Positions 41,966-51,304 of a stretch of 64,000 nt of DNA are shown here, in pieces. The translations under genes and the position numbers were made by a program. The notes beneath the pieces are model-generated. The model saw only the letters and a list, made by a program, of their open reading frames with translations. It had not been told where the DNA came from and searched no databases. The stretch spans positions 62,001 through 126,000 of the forward strand of contig CAVQWT010000005.1 of NCBI GenBank assembly GCA_963717705.1, read 5' to 3'. This DNA is from CAVQWT01 sp963717705 (GTDB taxonomy: Bacteria > Pseudomonadota > Gammaproteobacteria > Burkholderiales > Casimicrobiaceae). Within the stretch, counting starts at the first letter, position 1, and each line of letters opens with the position of its first letter.

Positions 41966-42301
41966 TCAGCGGGAAGGCGGGTCGTCGCGGCGCGCGAGGA
42001 ACAGCGCCGCCTTCACCAGCATGTGCGCGCTGACCGGCGCCGTCAGGAACACGAACACGGTGATCATCAGCTCGTGCAGCGACACCACCGGACCGCGCAC
42101 CGAGAAATACAGCGCCGACGCCAGCAGCACGCCGCCGACCCCGAGCGTCGTCGCCTTGGTGGGGCCGTGCAGCCGCTTGTAGAAGTCGGACAGCTTGACC
42201 AGCGCGACGCCGCCGATGAGCGCGAACGCGGCGCCGGTGACCAGCAGTGCCGCGACCAGCGCGTCGGCCCACAGCGGAAGCTGCGCCAGGTGGGCGTTCA
42301 T
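41966..42301 (-). CDS. mnhG: Mrp antiporter subunit G
   Basis: Small membrane subunit of the multi-component Na+(K+)/H+ antiporter, 111 residues, three helices. Family sequence GVALVKLSDFYKRLHGPTKATTLGVGGVLLAS is clear. Last gene of the operon; its ATG overlaps the mnhF stop (ATGA). Confidence 0.93.
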   Translation of the reverse strand: MNAHLAQLPLWADALVAALLVTGAAFALIGGVALVKLSDFYKRLHGPTKATTLGVGGVLLASALYFSVRGPVVSLHELMITVFVFLTAPVSAHMLVKAALFLARRDDPPSR

Positions 42302-42567
42302 TCGACGATCTTTCCGCGCAGGAGGAACTTCGCCATCGCGACCGTGCCGATGAAGCCCAGCGCCGAGATGATCAGCGCAGCCTCGAAATAGAGCACGGTG
42401 TCGTTCAGCACGCCGCCGAGGATCAGCAGCGCCATCGCGTTGACGTACAGGGTGTCGAGCGCCAGGATGCGGTCAGGCAGCGACGGTCCGCGCGCGAGCC
42501 GGATCGCGGCGAGCACGATGGCGGCGAGAAACGCGACGACGACCCAGGGCAGCACGGCGGCGGTCAT
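42298..42567 (-). CDS. mnhF: Mrp antiporter subunit F
   Basis: Membrane protein of 89 residues with three helices. The MnhF motif RLARGPSLPDRILALDTLYVNAMALLILGG is present, with the conserved Asp residues of the DRILALD segment. It overlaps mnhE and mnhG by ATGA at both ends. Confidence 0.93.
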   Translation of the reverse strand: MTAAVLPWVVVAFLAAIVLAAIRLARGPSLPDRILALDTLYVNAMALLILGGVLNDTVLYFEAALIISALGFIGTVAMAKFLLRGKIVE

Positions 42568-43049
42568 TCGAAGATCTCCTTGAGCGGCGCCTCGTAGCGC
42601 GCCTTGATGTCGGCGACGAGCGCTGCCTCGTCGGTGACGTGCAGCGCGTGCACCAGCAGGTGGCTGCGGTCCGCCGCGACGGCGCAGGTCAGCGTTCCAG
42701 GCGTCATGGTGATGATGCCGCCCAGCGCGGCGATCGCATGCGGATCGGTCAGCGCCAGCGGCACGCGGACGAAGCCCGGCCGGATCGCGGACTCGGGACC
42801 GAGCACCCGGCGCGCGACCTCGACGTTGGACACGACGATGTCGCGCAGCACGACCAGCCCGAGCCGGACGATCGTCATCGGCCGCCGGATCCGCGGGCGC
42901 GGCCCGATGAACCCGGCGGCGACCAGCGGCAGGACCACCGCCAGCACGCTGCCGAGCAGCAGCTGCCCGGTGGCGAAGGTGTTGTTGAGCAGCAGCCACG
43001 TGGCGAGCAGCGTCGCCGAAAGCACCGGTGCCGGCAGCAGGCGCTTCAC
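42564..43049 (-). CDS. mnhE: Mrp antiporter subunit E
   Basis: Membrane subunit of 161 residues. After two N-terminal helices comes the typical LGLVVLRDIVVSNVEVARRVL, then FVRVPLALTDPHAIAALGGIITMTPGTLTCAV. The GTG start overlaps the mnhD stop (GTGA), and its own stop overlaps mnhF. Confidence 0.92.
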   Translation of the reverse strand: MKRLLPAPVLSATLLATWLLLNNTFATGQLLLGSVLAVVLPLVAAGFIGPRPRIRRPMTIVRLGLVVLRDIVVSNVEVARRVLGPESAIRPGFVRVPLALTDPHAIAALGGIITMTPGTLTCAVAADRSHLLVHALHVTDEAALVADIKARYEAPLKEIFE

Positions 43050-44581
43050 CGCGCGCCTCCGGGCTTCGCCACCGGCCGCGCGCCGAGCACGCGGTCGACG
43101 TACGCCGCCGGGTTGGACAGTTCCTGCGCCGTCGCCTCGGCGTAACGCTGCACCGGGCCGGCGAACACCATCAGCCCCAGGGCCGCGGCCGCGAGCAGCG
43201 AGAAGGCCGCGCCTTCCCCGGACCCGACGCGACCGGCGTCCCCCGCCGCGCCCTGCGTCTTCCAGAACACCACGCTGCCCGCCCGCGCCAGCGTGAACAT
43301 CGCGACGAAGCCGCTGCCGAGCAGCGCGGCGACGAACGCCGTCCCTCCGGGCGCGCCCAGCGCCGGCGCGAGCAGCGCCACCTTGCCGATGAAGCCGGAC
43401 AGCGGCGGCAATCCCGCCACCGCCACCGCCGCCCCCAGGAACAGCGCGCCCAGCAACGCCGGCTGCGCTAGCGGCGTGCATGACGCGACGCGGTCCCCGG
43501 TCGCCGGCCGCTGCCGGCCGATGGCGTCGACGACCAGGAACATCAGCGCCGCCGCCACGGTGCTGTGGACGAGGTAGTACAGCGCACCGGCGTGCACCGC
43601 TGCACCGAGCGCGACCGCCGCGACCAGCGTCCCGGCCGACACGACGACGAGGAAAGCGGCCAGCCTCGACAGTCCGTCGGCGGCGATCGCGCCCAGCGCA
43701 CCGACCACGATCGTGGCGATTCCCGCCACCACGAGGGTCGTCGCGCCGAGCCCCGCCAGCGGCCCTCCGTCCGCACCGAACACCAGCGTCGTCACGCGCA
43801 GGATCGCGTAGACGCCGACCTTGGTCATCAGCGCGAACAGGGCGGCGACCGGCGCCGGCGCGCTGCCGTACGTCGACGGCAGCCAGAATCCGAGCGGGAC
43901 GACCGCGGCCTTGAGCGCGAACACCACCAGCAACAGCAGGCCCGCGGCCTGCAGCAGGCCGTGGTTCCACGCAGGTGCCGCCGCCACCTTCGCCGCAATG
44001 TCGGCGAGGTTGAGCGTGCCGGTCAGGCCATAGATCAGGCTGGCGGCGACGAGGAACAGCGACGACCCGACGAGATTGACGACGACGTAGTGAAAGCCCG
44101 CCTTCAGCGCGCGTCCGTCGGCGGCGTGCAGCAGCAGCGCGTACGACGCGATCAGCAGCACCTCGAAGAAGACGAACAGGTTGAACAGGTCCCCGGTCAG
44201 GAATGCGCCGTTGAGCCCGACCAGCTGGAACTGGAACAGCGCGTGGAAGTGCGGCCCCCGTCGCGACCAGCCGTCGAGCGCCGCCAGCAGCGCGGGCAGC
44301 GCGATCGTCGCGGTCAGCGCCAGCATCAGCGCCGACAGCCGGTCGAGCACCAGCGAGATGCCGAACGGCGCGGCCCAGTTGCCGAGCAGATAGACGCCGG
44401 CCGCGCCGGACTCGGCACGACCGAGCAGCAGCGCAGCGATGGCTGCGAGCGTCACCACCGATGCGAGCGAGAGCGCCGCCTGGGCACGTGGCGCGACGCG
44501 CTCGACGACGAGCAGCAGCGCGCCTGCCAGCAGCGGGACGACGATCGGCGCGACGATCAGGTGCCCGGTACCGGCGATCAT
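43046..44581 (-). CDS. mnhD: Mrp antiporter subunit D (NuoM/N-like)
   Basis: Proton-translocating subunit related to complex I antiporter subunits, 511 residues, about fourteen helices. The key membrane glutamate lies in NLFVFFEVLLIASYALLLH, and lysine-bearing helices follow (FALKAAVVPLGFWLP; GFIGKVALL). It overlaps mnhC and mnhE by ATGA and GTGA. Confidence 0.93.
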   Translation of the reverse strand: MIAGTGHLIVAPIVVPLLAGALLLVVERVAPRAQAALSLASVVTLAAIAALLLGRAESGAAGVYLLGNWAAPFGISLVLDRLSALMLALTATIALPALLAALDGWSRRGPHFHALFQFQLVGLNGAFLTGDLFNLFVFFEVLLIASYALLLHAADGRALKAGFHYVVVNLVGSSLFLVAASLIYGLTGTLNLADIAAKVAAAPAWNHGLLQAAGLLLLVVFALKAAVVPLGFWLPSTYGSAPAPVAALFALMTKVGVYAILRVTTLVFGADGGPLAGLGATTLVVAGIATIVVGALGAIAADGLSRLAAFLVVVSAGTLVAAVALGAAVHAGALYYLVHSTVAAALMFLVVDAIGRQRPATGDRVASCTPLAQPALLGALFLGAAVAVAGLPPLSGFIGKVALLAPALGAPGGTAFVAALLGSGFVAMFTLARAGSVVFWKTQGAAGDAGRVGSGEGAAFSLLAAAALGLMVFAGPVQRYAEATAQELSNPAAYVDRVLGARPVAKPGGAR

Positions 44582-44979
44582 CGCGCCCCCTCCGCGCCGC
44601 GGGAATCGGGCGTGGCGCCTACCCCGCGCTCGGACCGGTCGTCGGGACCCGCGTCGACGCCGTCGTCGCCGTTGACGAAACGGGTCTTCAGCGCCAGCGC
44701 CAGCAGCAGCGCCGTCATCGCGAAGCTGATCACGATGGCGGTGAGCACCAGCGCCTGCGGCAGCGGGTCGGCGTAGTGCGCCAGCGTCGGCGGCACGTCG
44801 GGGCGCACGATCGGCGCGGCGGCGGCGGCCAGCCGCCCCATGACGAAGATGAACAGGTTGACCGCATAGGACAGTAGCGTCAGTCCGAGCACGACGTCGA
44901 AGGTCCGCGCGCGCAGCGCCAGCCACACTCCGGTGCCGGTGAGGATGCCGATCGCGGCGGCGACCACGATCTCGGTCAT
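44578..44979 (-). CDS. mnhC: Mrp antiporter subunit C (NuoK-like)
   Basis: NuoK homologue of 133 residues, three helices (GILTGTGVWLALRARTFDVVLGLTLLSYAVNLFIFVMG; PLPQALVLTAIVISFAMTALLLALAL). It carries a charged C-terminal tail of about 25 residues beyond the core. Coupled on both sides by ATGA. Confidence 0.93.
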   Translation of the reverse strand: MTEIVVAAAIGILTGTGVWLALRARTFDVVLGLTLLSYAVNLFIFVMGRLAAAAAPIVRPDVPPTLAHYADPLPQALVLTAIVISFAMTALLLALALKTRFVNGDDGVDAGPDDRSERGVGATPDSRGAEGAR

Positions 44980-47765
44980 CGCCCGCTTCCCGGATCCACG
45001 GTGCGCAGCAACGCGGGGCTCATCAGCGCGAGCAGCGTCGCGCCGACCACGGTCAGGTAGACGCCGAGGTCGAACACCGCTGCAGTCGCCAGCGGGAGCT
45101 CGCCGATCACCGGCAGCACCGGATGGCCGAAGCTGCTGGTCAGGAACGGATGTCCGAACGCGGCGCTGAACACGCCGGTGAGCCCGGCGATCAGCAGGCC
45201 CGCGCCGATCCAGACTGCGTAACCGAGGTCCGCGGCCGCAGGCAGTGCCGACCCGCCGGCGACGCGGACGATCATCACCGCCGCCGCCAGCACCAGCCCC
45301 GCGATGAAGCCGCCCCCCGGCAGGTTGTGGCCCCGCAGGAAAAGGTACACCGAAACCATCGCCGCCAGCGGCAGCAGCGTGCGGGTCACCACCTGCAGCA
45401 GCAGCGGATTCCAGCCGGTGTCGGCCGGCACGGGCGCGAAATTCGAAGGCACGCGGAACCGCGACAGCAGCGCGAACACGATCAGCCCGGCGATGCCGAG
45501 CACGGTGATCTCGCCGAGAGTGTCGAACCCGCGGAAGTCGACGATGATGACGTTGACGGCGTTGCTGCCGCCGCCCTCCGGCAGGGACCGCGCGAGGTAA
45601 TAGGGAGAGATCGAGTCGAAGGGCCGCGTCATCACCGCCCAAGCGATCGCCGCGGCCCCGGCGCCCGCGACCCCCGCCAGCGCGGCGTCGACGAGCTTGC
45701 GCGCCGGCCGCGGCTCCACCGGCGCGTCGGCGGGGAGATAGTGCAGCACCAGCAGCATCAGCAGGATGGTGACGACCTCGACCAGCAGCTGCGTCAGCGC
45801 CAGATCGGGCGCCGACAGCAGCACGAAGGCAAGGCTGACCATCAGTCCGACCGTGCCGAGCAGCACCAGCGCGAGGAAGCGTCGTCGGTAGCAGGCCGCG
45901 GTCCCGATCGCCGCGGCGGCGCCGACGACGAACAGGACCACGCCGGTGGCCTGCCAGAGCGCGTCGCCGGCGCCCGGGGCGATCGGGGCACCGCCGGGCG
46001 CCCCCAACCCGGCGCGCAGCAGCGGCAGCCCGGTGGCGGCGATCGCCGCGCCGAAGATGCACGCCAGGGTGCCGCGGAGCCGCCCGAACGGGAGCGCGGC
46101 AGTCAGCGTCGAGGCGACCCGCGCCACCGCCGCGACGGCCGCGTCGAACACGTGCTTGCCGTTCACCGGCAGCCGTGTCACCGAATGCAGGTTGATCGTC
46201 CGCTGCAGCGTGAAGTACGCCACGATGCCGGCCACGAGCGCGATCGCGCTCATCCCCAGCGCGTAATTGAAGCCGTGCCACAAGGCGAGGCTGTAGTCGG
46301 GCAGCGCGCCACCCAGCGTCGCTCTCGCAGCCACCGCCAGCAGCGGACCGACGGTGACGGCCGGAATCACGCCAACGACGATGCAGACGACGACCAGCAC
46401 CTCCACGGGAATCCGCATCCAGCGCGGCGGCTCGTGCGGAGTCTTCGACAGGCCCACCGGCTCGCCGTTGAAGAACACGTCGTGGATGAAGCGCAGGCTG
46501 TACGCGACGCTCGCCGATGCGGCGACCGTCGCCACGATCGGCACGACCCACGCGAACACCCGGTGCGACTCGACCACCAGGGTCTCGGCGAAGAACATCT
46601 CCTTGGACAGGAACCCGTTGAGCAGCGGCACGCCCGCCATCGCCGCGGCGGCCACCATGGCGAGCGTCGCGGTGATCGGCATCGCCGACCACAGCCCGTT
46701 CAGCTGCCGCATGTCGCGCGACCCGGTCTCGTGGTCGATGATCCCGGCCGCCATGAACAGCGACGCCTTGAAAGCCGCATGGTTCATGATGTGGAAGACG
46801 CCGGCGACGACGGCAAGCGGCGAGTCGAGACCGAACAGCAGCGTGATGAGCCCGAGGTGGCTGATCGTCGAGTACGCGAGCAGGCCCTTGAGGTCCTGCT
46901 GGAAGATCGCGACGAAGGCGCCGAAGGTCAGCGTGGCCAGGCCCACGGAGGAGACGATCCAGAACCACGGCTCGCTGTCGCCGAGCGCGGGGTGCAGGCG
47001 GGCCAGCAGGAAGACCCCCGCCTTCACCATGGTCGCCGAGTGAAGGTACGCCGACACCGGCGTCGGCGCCGCCATCGCGTGCGGCAGCCAGAAATGGAAC
47101 GGAACCTGCGCCGACTTGGTGAACGCGCCCAGCAGCACCAGCACCAGCGCCGGCACGTACCACGGATGCGCGCGTATGGTCGCCCCGGCGGCGAGCACGC
47201 GGTCGAGCTCGTAGCCGCCGGCGATGTGTCCGAGCAGCAGCACGCCGCCGAGCAGGCACAGCCCCCCCGCGCCGGTGACGGCCAGCGCCATCCGCGCCCC
47301 CTGCCTCGCATCGGCACGATGCCGCCAGAAGCCGATGAGGAGGAACGAGGTGACGCTCGTCAGTTCCCAGAACACGACCAGCAGGACGAGGTTGTCGGCC
47401 AGCACCACGCCCAGCATCGCGCCCATGAACGCGAGCAGGTAGGCAAAGAACCGCGCCGGCGGGTCGTCGGGGGACAGGTAGTAGCGCGCGTAGAGAACGA
47501 CGAGCGCGCCGATCGCGCAGACGATCGCCGCGAACATGAACGCCAGGCCGTCGACGCGAAACCCGAAGTCGACGCCCGCGAACCAGGGCACCGACGCGCG
47601 CAGGACTTCGCCGCCGAATACCGCCGGCGCCATCGTGACGAGGATCGCGCAGCCGGCCAGTGCCGTCGCGCCGGCGATGCCGGCCGCGAGGTTGCGCGAC
47701 CGCTCGGGCAGCGCCCCGACCAGCACAGCCGCGAGGAACGGCAGCAGCGCGAGGACGAACGTCAC
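44976..47765 (-). CDS. mnhA: Fused Mrp antiporter subunits A and B
   Basis: Largest antiporter subunit, 929 residues. The N-terminal ~500 residues are NuoL-like (VVFWELTSVTSFLLIGFWRH; FHFWLPHAMAAPTPVSAYLHSATMVKAGVFLLARLHP). A further MrpA-specific part follows (APDLALTQLLVEVVTILLMLLVLHYLP). The C-terminal ~130 residues are MnhB (MVSVYLFLRGHNLPGGGFIAGLVLAAAVMIVRVAGG). The A/B fusion and the order A-C-D-E-F-G define a six-gene group 2 (Pha-type) system. Start is GTG at 47765. Confidence 0.93.
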   Translation of the reverse strand: MTFVLALLPFLAAVLVGALPERSRNLAAGIAGATALAGCAILVTMAPAVFGGEVLRASVPWFAGVDFGFRVDGLAFMFAAIVCAIGALVVLYARYYLSPDDPPARFFAYLLAFMGAMLGVVLADNLVLLVVFWELTSVTSFLLIGFWRHRADARQGARMALAVTGAGGLCLLGGVLLLGHIAGGYELDRVLAAGATIRAHPWYVPALVLVLLGAFTKSAQVPFHFWLPHAMAAPTPVSAYLHSATMVKAGVFLLARLHPALGDSEPWFWIVSSVGLATLTFGAFVAIFQQDLKGLLAYSTISHLGLITLLFGLDSPLAVVAGVFHIMNHAAFKASLFMAAGIIDHETGSRDMRQLNGLWSAMPITATLAMVAAAAMAGVPLLNGFLSKEMFFAETLVVESHRVFAWVVPIVATVAASASVAYSLRFIHDVFFNGEPVGLSKTPHEPPRWMRIPVEVLVVVCIVVGVIPAVTVGPLLAVAARATLGGALPDYSLALWHGFNYALGMSAIALVAGIVAYFTLQRTINLHSVTRLPVNGKHVFDAAVAAVARVASTLTAALPFGRLRGTLACIFGAAIAATGLPLLRAGLGAPGGAPIAPGAGDALWQATGVVLFVVGAAAAIGTAACYRRRFLALVLLGTVGLMVSLAFVLLSAPDLALTQLLVEVVTILLMLLVLHYLPADAPVEPRPARKLVDAALAGVAGAGAAAIAWAVMTRPFDSISPYYLARSLPEGGGSNAVNVIIVDFRGFDTLGEITVLGIAGLIVFALLSRFRVPSNFAPVPADTGWNPLLLQVVTRTLLPLAAMVSVYLFLRGHNLPGGGFIAGLVLAAAVMIVRVAGGSALPAAADLGYAVWIGAGLLIAGLTGVFSAAFGHPFLTSSFGHPVLPVIGELPLATAAVFDLGVYLTVVGATLLALMSPALLRTVDPGSGR

Positions 47766-47781
47766 GGCACCGCGTGCCCGC

Positions 47782-47865
47782 TCATCGGCGCGCGCGACGA
47801 AGCCGGTGGCGCCAGAGCCCCATTGCGAGCGCCAGCAGCGTCAGCGGAATCACCGCGTAGCCCAT
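47782..47865 (-). CDS. Possible 27-residue membrane peptide between lutC and mnhA
   Basis: A short frame MGYAVIPLTLLALAMGLWRHRLRRARR* fits a single hydrophobic helix with a basic end. It fills the 135-bp gap between lutC and mnhA and ends 16 bases before the mnhA GTG. The frame remains open upstream without a good start (reading ...NDRFPVRRTDQA), and no ribosome site is visible. It may be chance; listed because the gap holds nothing else. Confidence 0.25.
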   Translation of the reverse strand: MGYAVIPLTLLALAMGLWRHRLRRARR

Positions 47866-47900
47866 CGCCTGGTCCGTGCGACGAACAGGAAAGCGGTCAT

Positions 47901-48587
47901 TCAGCCCACGACGAGGATGTGGACCCGGTACGGGCCGTGGGCGCCGAGCACGATCGTCTGCTCGATGTCCCCGGTGCGCGACGGGCCGGAGATCATGTTG
48001 ATCGCGCGCGGCAGGCCGCCGCGCTCGGATCGGATCTGCGCAAACGCCTCCTCCATCCCGGACACGATGCGGTCGCGGCGGATGACGGCGATCCAGCTGT
48101 CGGGCAGCAGTGTCGTCGCGGTCGGCGTGTCGGCGCCGGACAGGACCACCAGCGTGCCGGTCTCGGCAATCGCGCAGAACGCGCCGGTGATGCCCAGCCG
48201 GTCGTCGCCCTGCGTGGGTCGCGCCTCGATCGCGAGCCCGGCGCCGGACCAGTCGAGATCGGCGAATTCGGGCCAGCAGACGCCGGCGTGCGAGCGCTGC
48301 GCGGCCAGCGCCGGCGGCAGCTCCAGCGCGTCGAGGTAGCGGGCGACGGCGTGCGGAACCTCCCGGCGGTCGGCGAGTTCCTCGACCGTGCTCGCCATGT
48401 CGCGCGCCCGCTGGATGAATTTCGCCGCCAGGTCGGCCGGCATCGCCGGGCGCGGACCCTGCGGTCTCGCCGCGACGTGCGCCTCGGCCGCCGCGCGCGC
48501 CGCGCTGCGGTCCCCCTCCTTGCCCAGCGCCCTGCGCACGCGTTCGAGCACGGCGTCGCGCGCCGCGCGGTTGTCGGCAAGGCTCAT
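47901..48587 (-). CDS. lutC: Lactate utilisation protein LutC (LUD domain)
   Basis: Component of the LutABC L-lactate dehydrogenase system, 228 residues. The LUD (DUF162) core shows LGITGAFCAIAETGTLVVLSG, LLPDSWIAVIRRDRIVSGMEEAF and ISGPSRTGDIEQTIVLGAHGPYRVHILVVG, the last being diagnostic. It is separated from lutB by an aminotransferase gene, which is unusual. Confidence 0.9.
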   Translation of the reverse strand: MSLADNRAARDAVLERVRRALGKEGDRSAARAAAEAHVAARPQGPRPAMPADLAAKFIQRARDMASTVEELADRREVPHAVARYLDALELPPALAAQRSHAGVCWPEFADLDWSGAGLAIEARPTQGDDRLGITGAFCAIAETGTLVVLSGADTPTATTLLPDSWIAVIRRDRIVSGMEEAFAQIRSERGGLPRAINMISGPSRTGDIEQTIVLGAHGPYRVHILVVG

Positions 48588-48618
48588 GCGGTTCTCCCGT
48601 TCGCTGCGGCCATGATCG

Positions 48619-49839
48619 TCACGCTCCGCCGTGCCGCCGGACGAAGGCGTCGAGCCGTGCGACGCCCTCGCGGATTGCGTCGGGCGACGCAGCGTACGAG
48701 AACCGGATGTGCTGTCCGTCGCCGGGCACGCGGCGGCCGAAATGGATGTCGGCGAGCACGGCGACGCCGGCCTCGGCGAGCAGCCGCTTGCGGAACGCCT
48801 CGGAGTCGGCGCAGCCCGTGATCCGGCACGCCTCGGTGACGTTCGGCCACGCGTAGAAGGCGCCGCCGGGCAGCTTGCAGCTCACCCCCGGCACCTCGTT
48901 GAGCAGGCCCACGATGAGATCGCGCCGCTCGAGAAAGCTCGCACGCATCGCGGTCGCCGCATCCTGCGGGCCGGTCAGCGCCTCGACCGCCGCCCACTGC
49001 GAGATCTGCGATGCGCACGACTCGGTGTTGGTGATCCAGCGCGTGAACACGGGTGCCAGCGTGCGGTTGGCGACGTAGCCGATCCGCCAGCCCGTCATCG
49101 CCCACGTCTTGGACGCCCCGTCGGAAATGATCGTGCGCTCGAGCATGCCGGGGCGCGACGCCAGCGACTCGAACGCGCCTTCGTACGCCAGCCGCGAATA
49201 GATCTCGTCGGCGAATACCCAGACCTGCGGATGCCGCACGAGGACTTCGGCGATGGCGTCGAGATCCGCGGGCTTGAGCGTGCCGCCGGTCGGGTTGTGC
49301 GGCGTGTTGAGGATCAGGAGCCGCGTCTGCGGCGTGATCTTCGCCTCGAGTTCCGCGGGATCGAACGCGAAATCGCGCGCCTCCCGCAGGTAAAGCGGCA
49401 CCGGCACCGCCCCGTTGGCATGGATCTGCGACTCGTAGATCGGGAAGCCGGGCACCGGGTAGATGACCTCGTCGCCTGCACCGTAGTCGGTCACCGACGC
49501 GACGGTGTAGGCGATGAAGGGCTTGGCGCCGGCGCCGACGACCACGTCCTCGGGCCTGATGTCGAGACCCCGGCGCGCGCCGAGGTCCCTGGCCGCCGCC
49601 GCCCGCAGCTCGTCGATGCCGGCGGAAGGCGTGTAGCCGTGCCTGCCGCCCCTGATCGCGGCGATCGCCGCCTGCTGGATGTTGTCCGGCGTCGGGAAGT
49701 CGGGCTGGCCGATGCAGAACGAGACGATGTCCTTGCCCTGGCGCAAGAGCGCGTTGACCTCGGCCAGGACGACGAACGCGTTCTCCGTGCCCAGCGACTC
49801 GGCACGGCGGGAGAGCCGCGGCGCGCCGGCCCCGGTCAT
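48619..49839 (-). CDS. Class I PLP aminotransferase inside the lut operon
   Basis: Fold-type I aminotransferase of the aspartate/aromatic/alanine group, 406 residues. Features: SFCIGQPDFPTPDNIQQAA, the PLP-contact Asn in ILNTPHNPTGGTL, the Asp/Tyr in WVFADEIYSRLAYEG, the Schiff-base lysine in IISDGASKTWAMTGWRIGYV and the C-terminal Arg in HIRFSYAAS. It overlaps lutB by ATGA. Pyruvate made by LutABC would be a natural amino acceptor, suggesting an alanine-forming role; the donor is unknown. Confidence 0.88.
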   Translation of the reverse strand: MTGAGAPRLSRRAESLGTENAFVVLAEVNALLRQGKDIVSFCIGQPDFPTPDNIQQAAIAAIRGGRHGYTPSAGIDELRAAAARDLGARRGLDIRPEDVVVGAGAKPFIAYTVASVTDYGAGDEVIYPVPGFPIYESQIHANGAVPVPLYLREARDFAFDPAELEAKITPQTRLLILNTPHNPTGGTLKPADLDAIAEVLVRHPQVWVFADEIYSRLAYEGAFESLASRPGMLERTIISDGASKTWAMTGWRIGYVANRTLAPVFTRWITNTESCASQISQWAAVEALTGPQDAATAMRASFLERRDLIVGLLNEVPGVSCKLPGGAFYAWPNVTEACRITGCADSEAFRKRLLAEAGVAVLADIHFGRRVPGDGQHIRFSYAASPDAIREGVARLDAFVRRHGGA

Positions 49840-51254
49840 GCCTTCGCCCCGTCGCGACGCGCCGCGTAGAGCTCGCGGAAGGTCCTGCCCGCGGGCGCCG
49901 GCATGTCGCGACCGTCGGTCCACCCCTTGCCCAGCGGCAACGAGTGGATCAGGCCGTCCCGCCCGCCCATCGCCTTGAGCACGCGCACACCGAGTTTCGC
50001 TCCGAGCGCGTACAGCGCCGGCCTCCGCGCGACCCAGGCCCAGGTCCTGATGCCCAGCCGCTCGTACCACGGGCGCAGGTTCTGCTCGAAAGCCTTTTCG
50101 CGCAGCTTGCGCTGCAGGTCGGGCAGCGGGATCTTGACCGGACAGACGACGCCGCACTGGTTGCACATCGTCGACGCCGCCGGCAGGTCCTGCGCCTTGT
50201 CGAGGCCGACGTACATCGGCGTCAGGATCGAGCCGATCGGCCCCGGGTAGACCCAGCCGTACGAATGACCGCCGACGTTCTGGTAGACGGGGCAGTGGTT
50301 CATGCAGGCGCCGCAGCGGATGCAGCGCAGCGCCTCGCGGACGTCGCTGCCGAGCACCGTCGTGCGGCCGCTGTCGACGATGATGAAGTACATGTGCTCG
50401 GCGCCGTGGAATTCGCCCTCGCCCCTGGTGCCGGTGAAGAAGTCGACGTAGTTCGAGATCGACTGGCCGGTCGCCGAGCGCGGCAGCAGGCGCAGCAGGG
50501 TCGCCGCGTCCTCGAGCGTCGGGACGATCTTCTCGATGCCGGAGATCGCCACGTGCACCTTCGGCAGCGTGGTCGACAGCGTCGCGTTGCCCTCGTTGGT
50601 GACGAGGATCACCGACCCCGTCTCGGCGACGAAGAAGTTGCCGCCCGAAATGCCCATGTCGCCGGTCAGGTAGTGCTGCCGGAGCACGCCGCGCGCCTCG
50701 AGGCAGAGCTCGGCGATGTCGGTCTTGCGCGGCGTGCCGTGCTTGGCGTGGAAAAGGTCCGCGACCTCCTCCTTCGACTTGTGCAGCGCCGGCCCGATGA
50801 TGTGCGACGGCGCCTCGTAGTCGTTGATCTGCAGGATGTACTCGCCGAGGTCGGTCTCGACGACGGTGAGTCCCGCGGCCTCGATCGCCTGGTCGAGGGC
50901 GCTCTCCTCCGAGACCATCGACTTCGCCTTGATGATCTTGCGCACCGCGTGCCTGTGAGCGATCTCGAGCACCAGCGCGTTGACGTCGGCGGGCGTCTCG
51001 GCGAACAGCACCGTCGCGCCGCGCGCGGTGGCGTTCTTCTCGAACATTTCGAGCCACACGTCGAGGTTCTCGAGCGCCCGGTTGCGCACCGCCTTGCCGG
51101 CCTCGCGCGTGCCCTCGAAGTCGTCGAGCTCGGTGATCGACTCGCGCCGCTTGGCGACGAACTTGCCCTTGATCTTCTGCAGGTTGCGCTGGAGCTGCTC
51201 GTCGTTCATCTTGACGTGAGCGCGCTCCTTGAAGTGCATCGAGGCGACTTGCAT
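49836..51254 (-). CDS. lutB: Lactate utilisation iron-sulfur protein LutB
   Basis: Iron-sulfur electron carrier of the lactate dehydrogenase complex, 472 residues. The LUD-like domain covers about 60-300 (GISGGNFFVAETGSVILVTNEGN). Two [4Fe-4S] ferredoxin motifs follow: CIRCGACMNHCPVYQNVGGH and CNQCGVVCPVKIPL. The C-terminal ~100 residues are typical DUF3390-like. It begins 50 bases after lutA and is coupled to the aminotransferase. Confidence 0.93.
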   Translation of the reverse strand: MQVASMHFKERAHVKMNDEQLQRNLQKIKGKFVAKRRESITELDDFEGTREAGKAVRNRALENLDVWLEMFEKNATARGATVLFAETPADVNALVLEIAHRHAVRKIIKAKSMVSEESALDQAIEAAGLTVVETDLGEYILQINDYEAPSHIIGPALHKSKEEVADLFHAKHGTPRKTDIAELCLEARGVLRQHYLTGDMGISGGNFFVAETGSVILVTNEGNATLSTTLPKVHVAISGIEKIVPTLEDAATLLRLLPRSATGQSISNYVDFFTGTRGEGEFHGAEHMYFIIVDSGRTTVLGSDVREALRCIRCGACMNHCPVYQNVGGHSYGWVYPGPIGSILTPMYVGLDKAQDLPAASTMCNQCGVVCPVKIPLPDLQRKLREKAFEQNLRPWYERLGIRTWAWVARRPALYALGAKLGVRVLKAMGGRDGLIHSLPLGKGWTDGRDMPAPAGRTFRELYAARRDGAKA

Positions 51255-51304
51255 GGGTGTCCTGGGCGGATCGGAATGATTGGCGGCGATGGATGGGCGC
51301 GGGG

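Noticed and set aside
45123..48821. A 1232-codon plus-strand frame opposite mnhA and lutC
   Set aside because: Low-complexity Arg/Gln/His shadow frame with no motif; the minus strand encodes clear family members.
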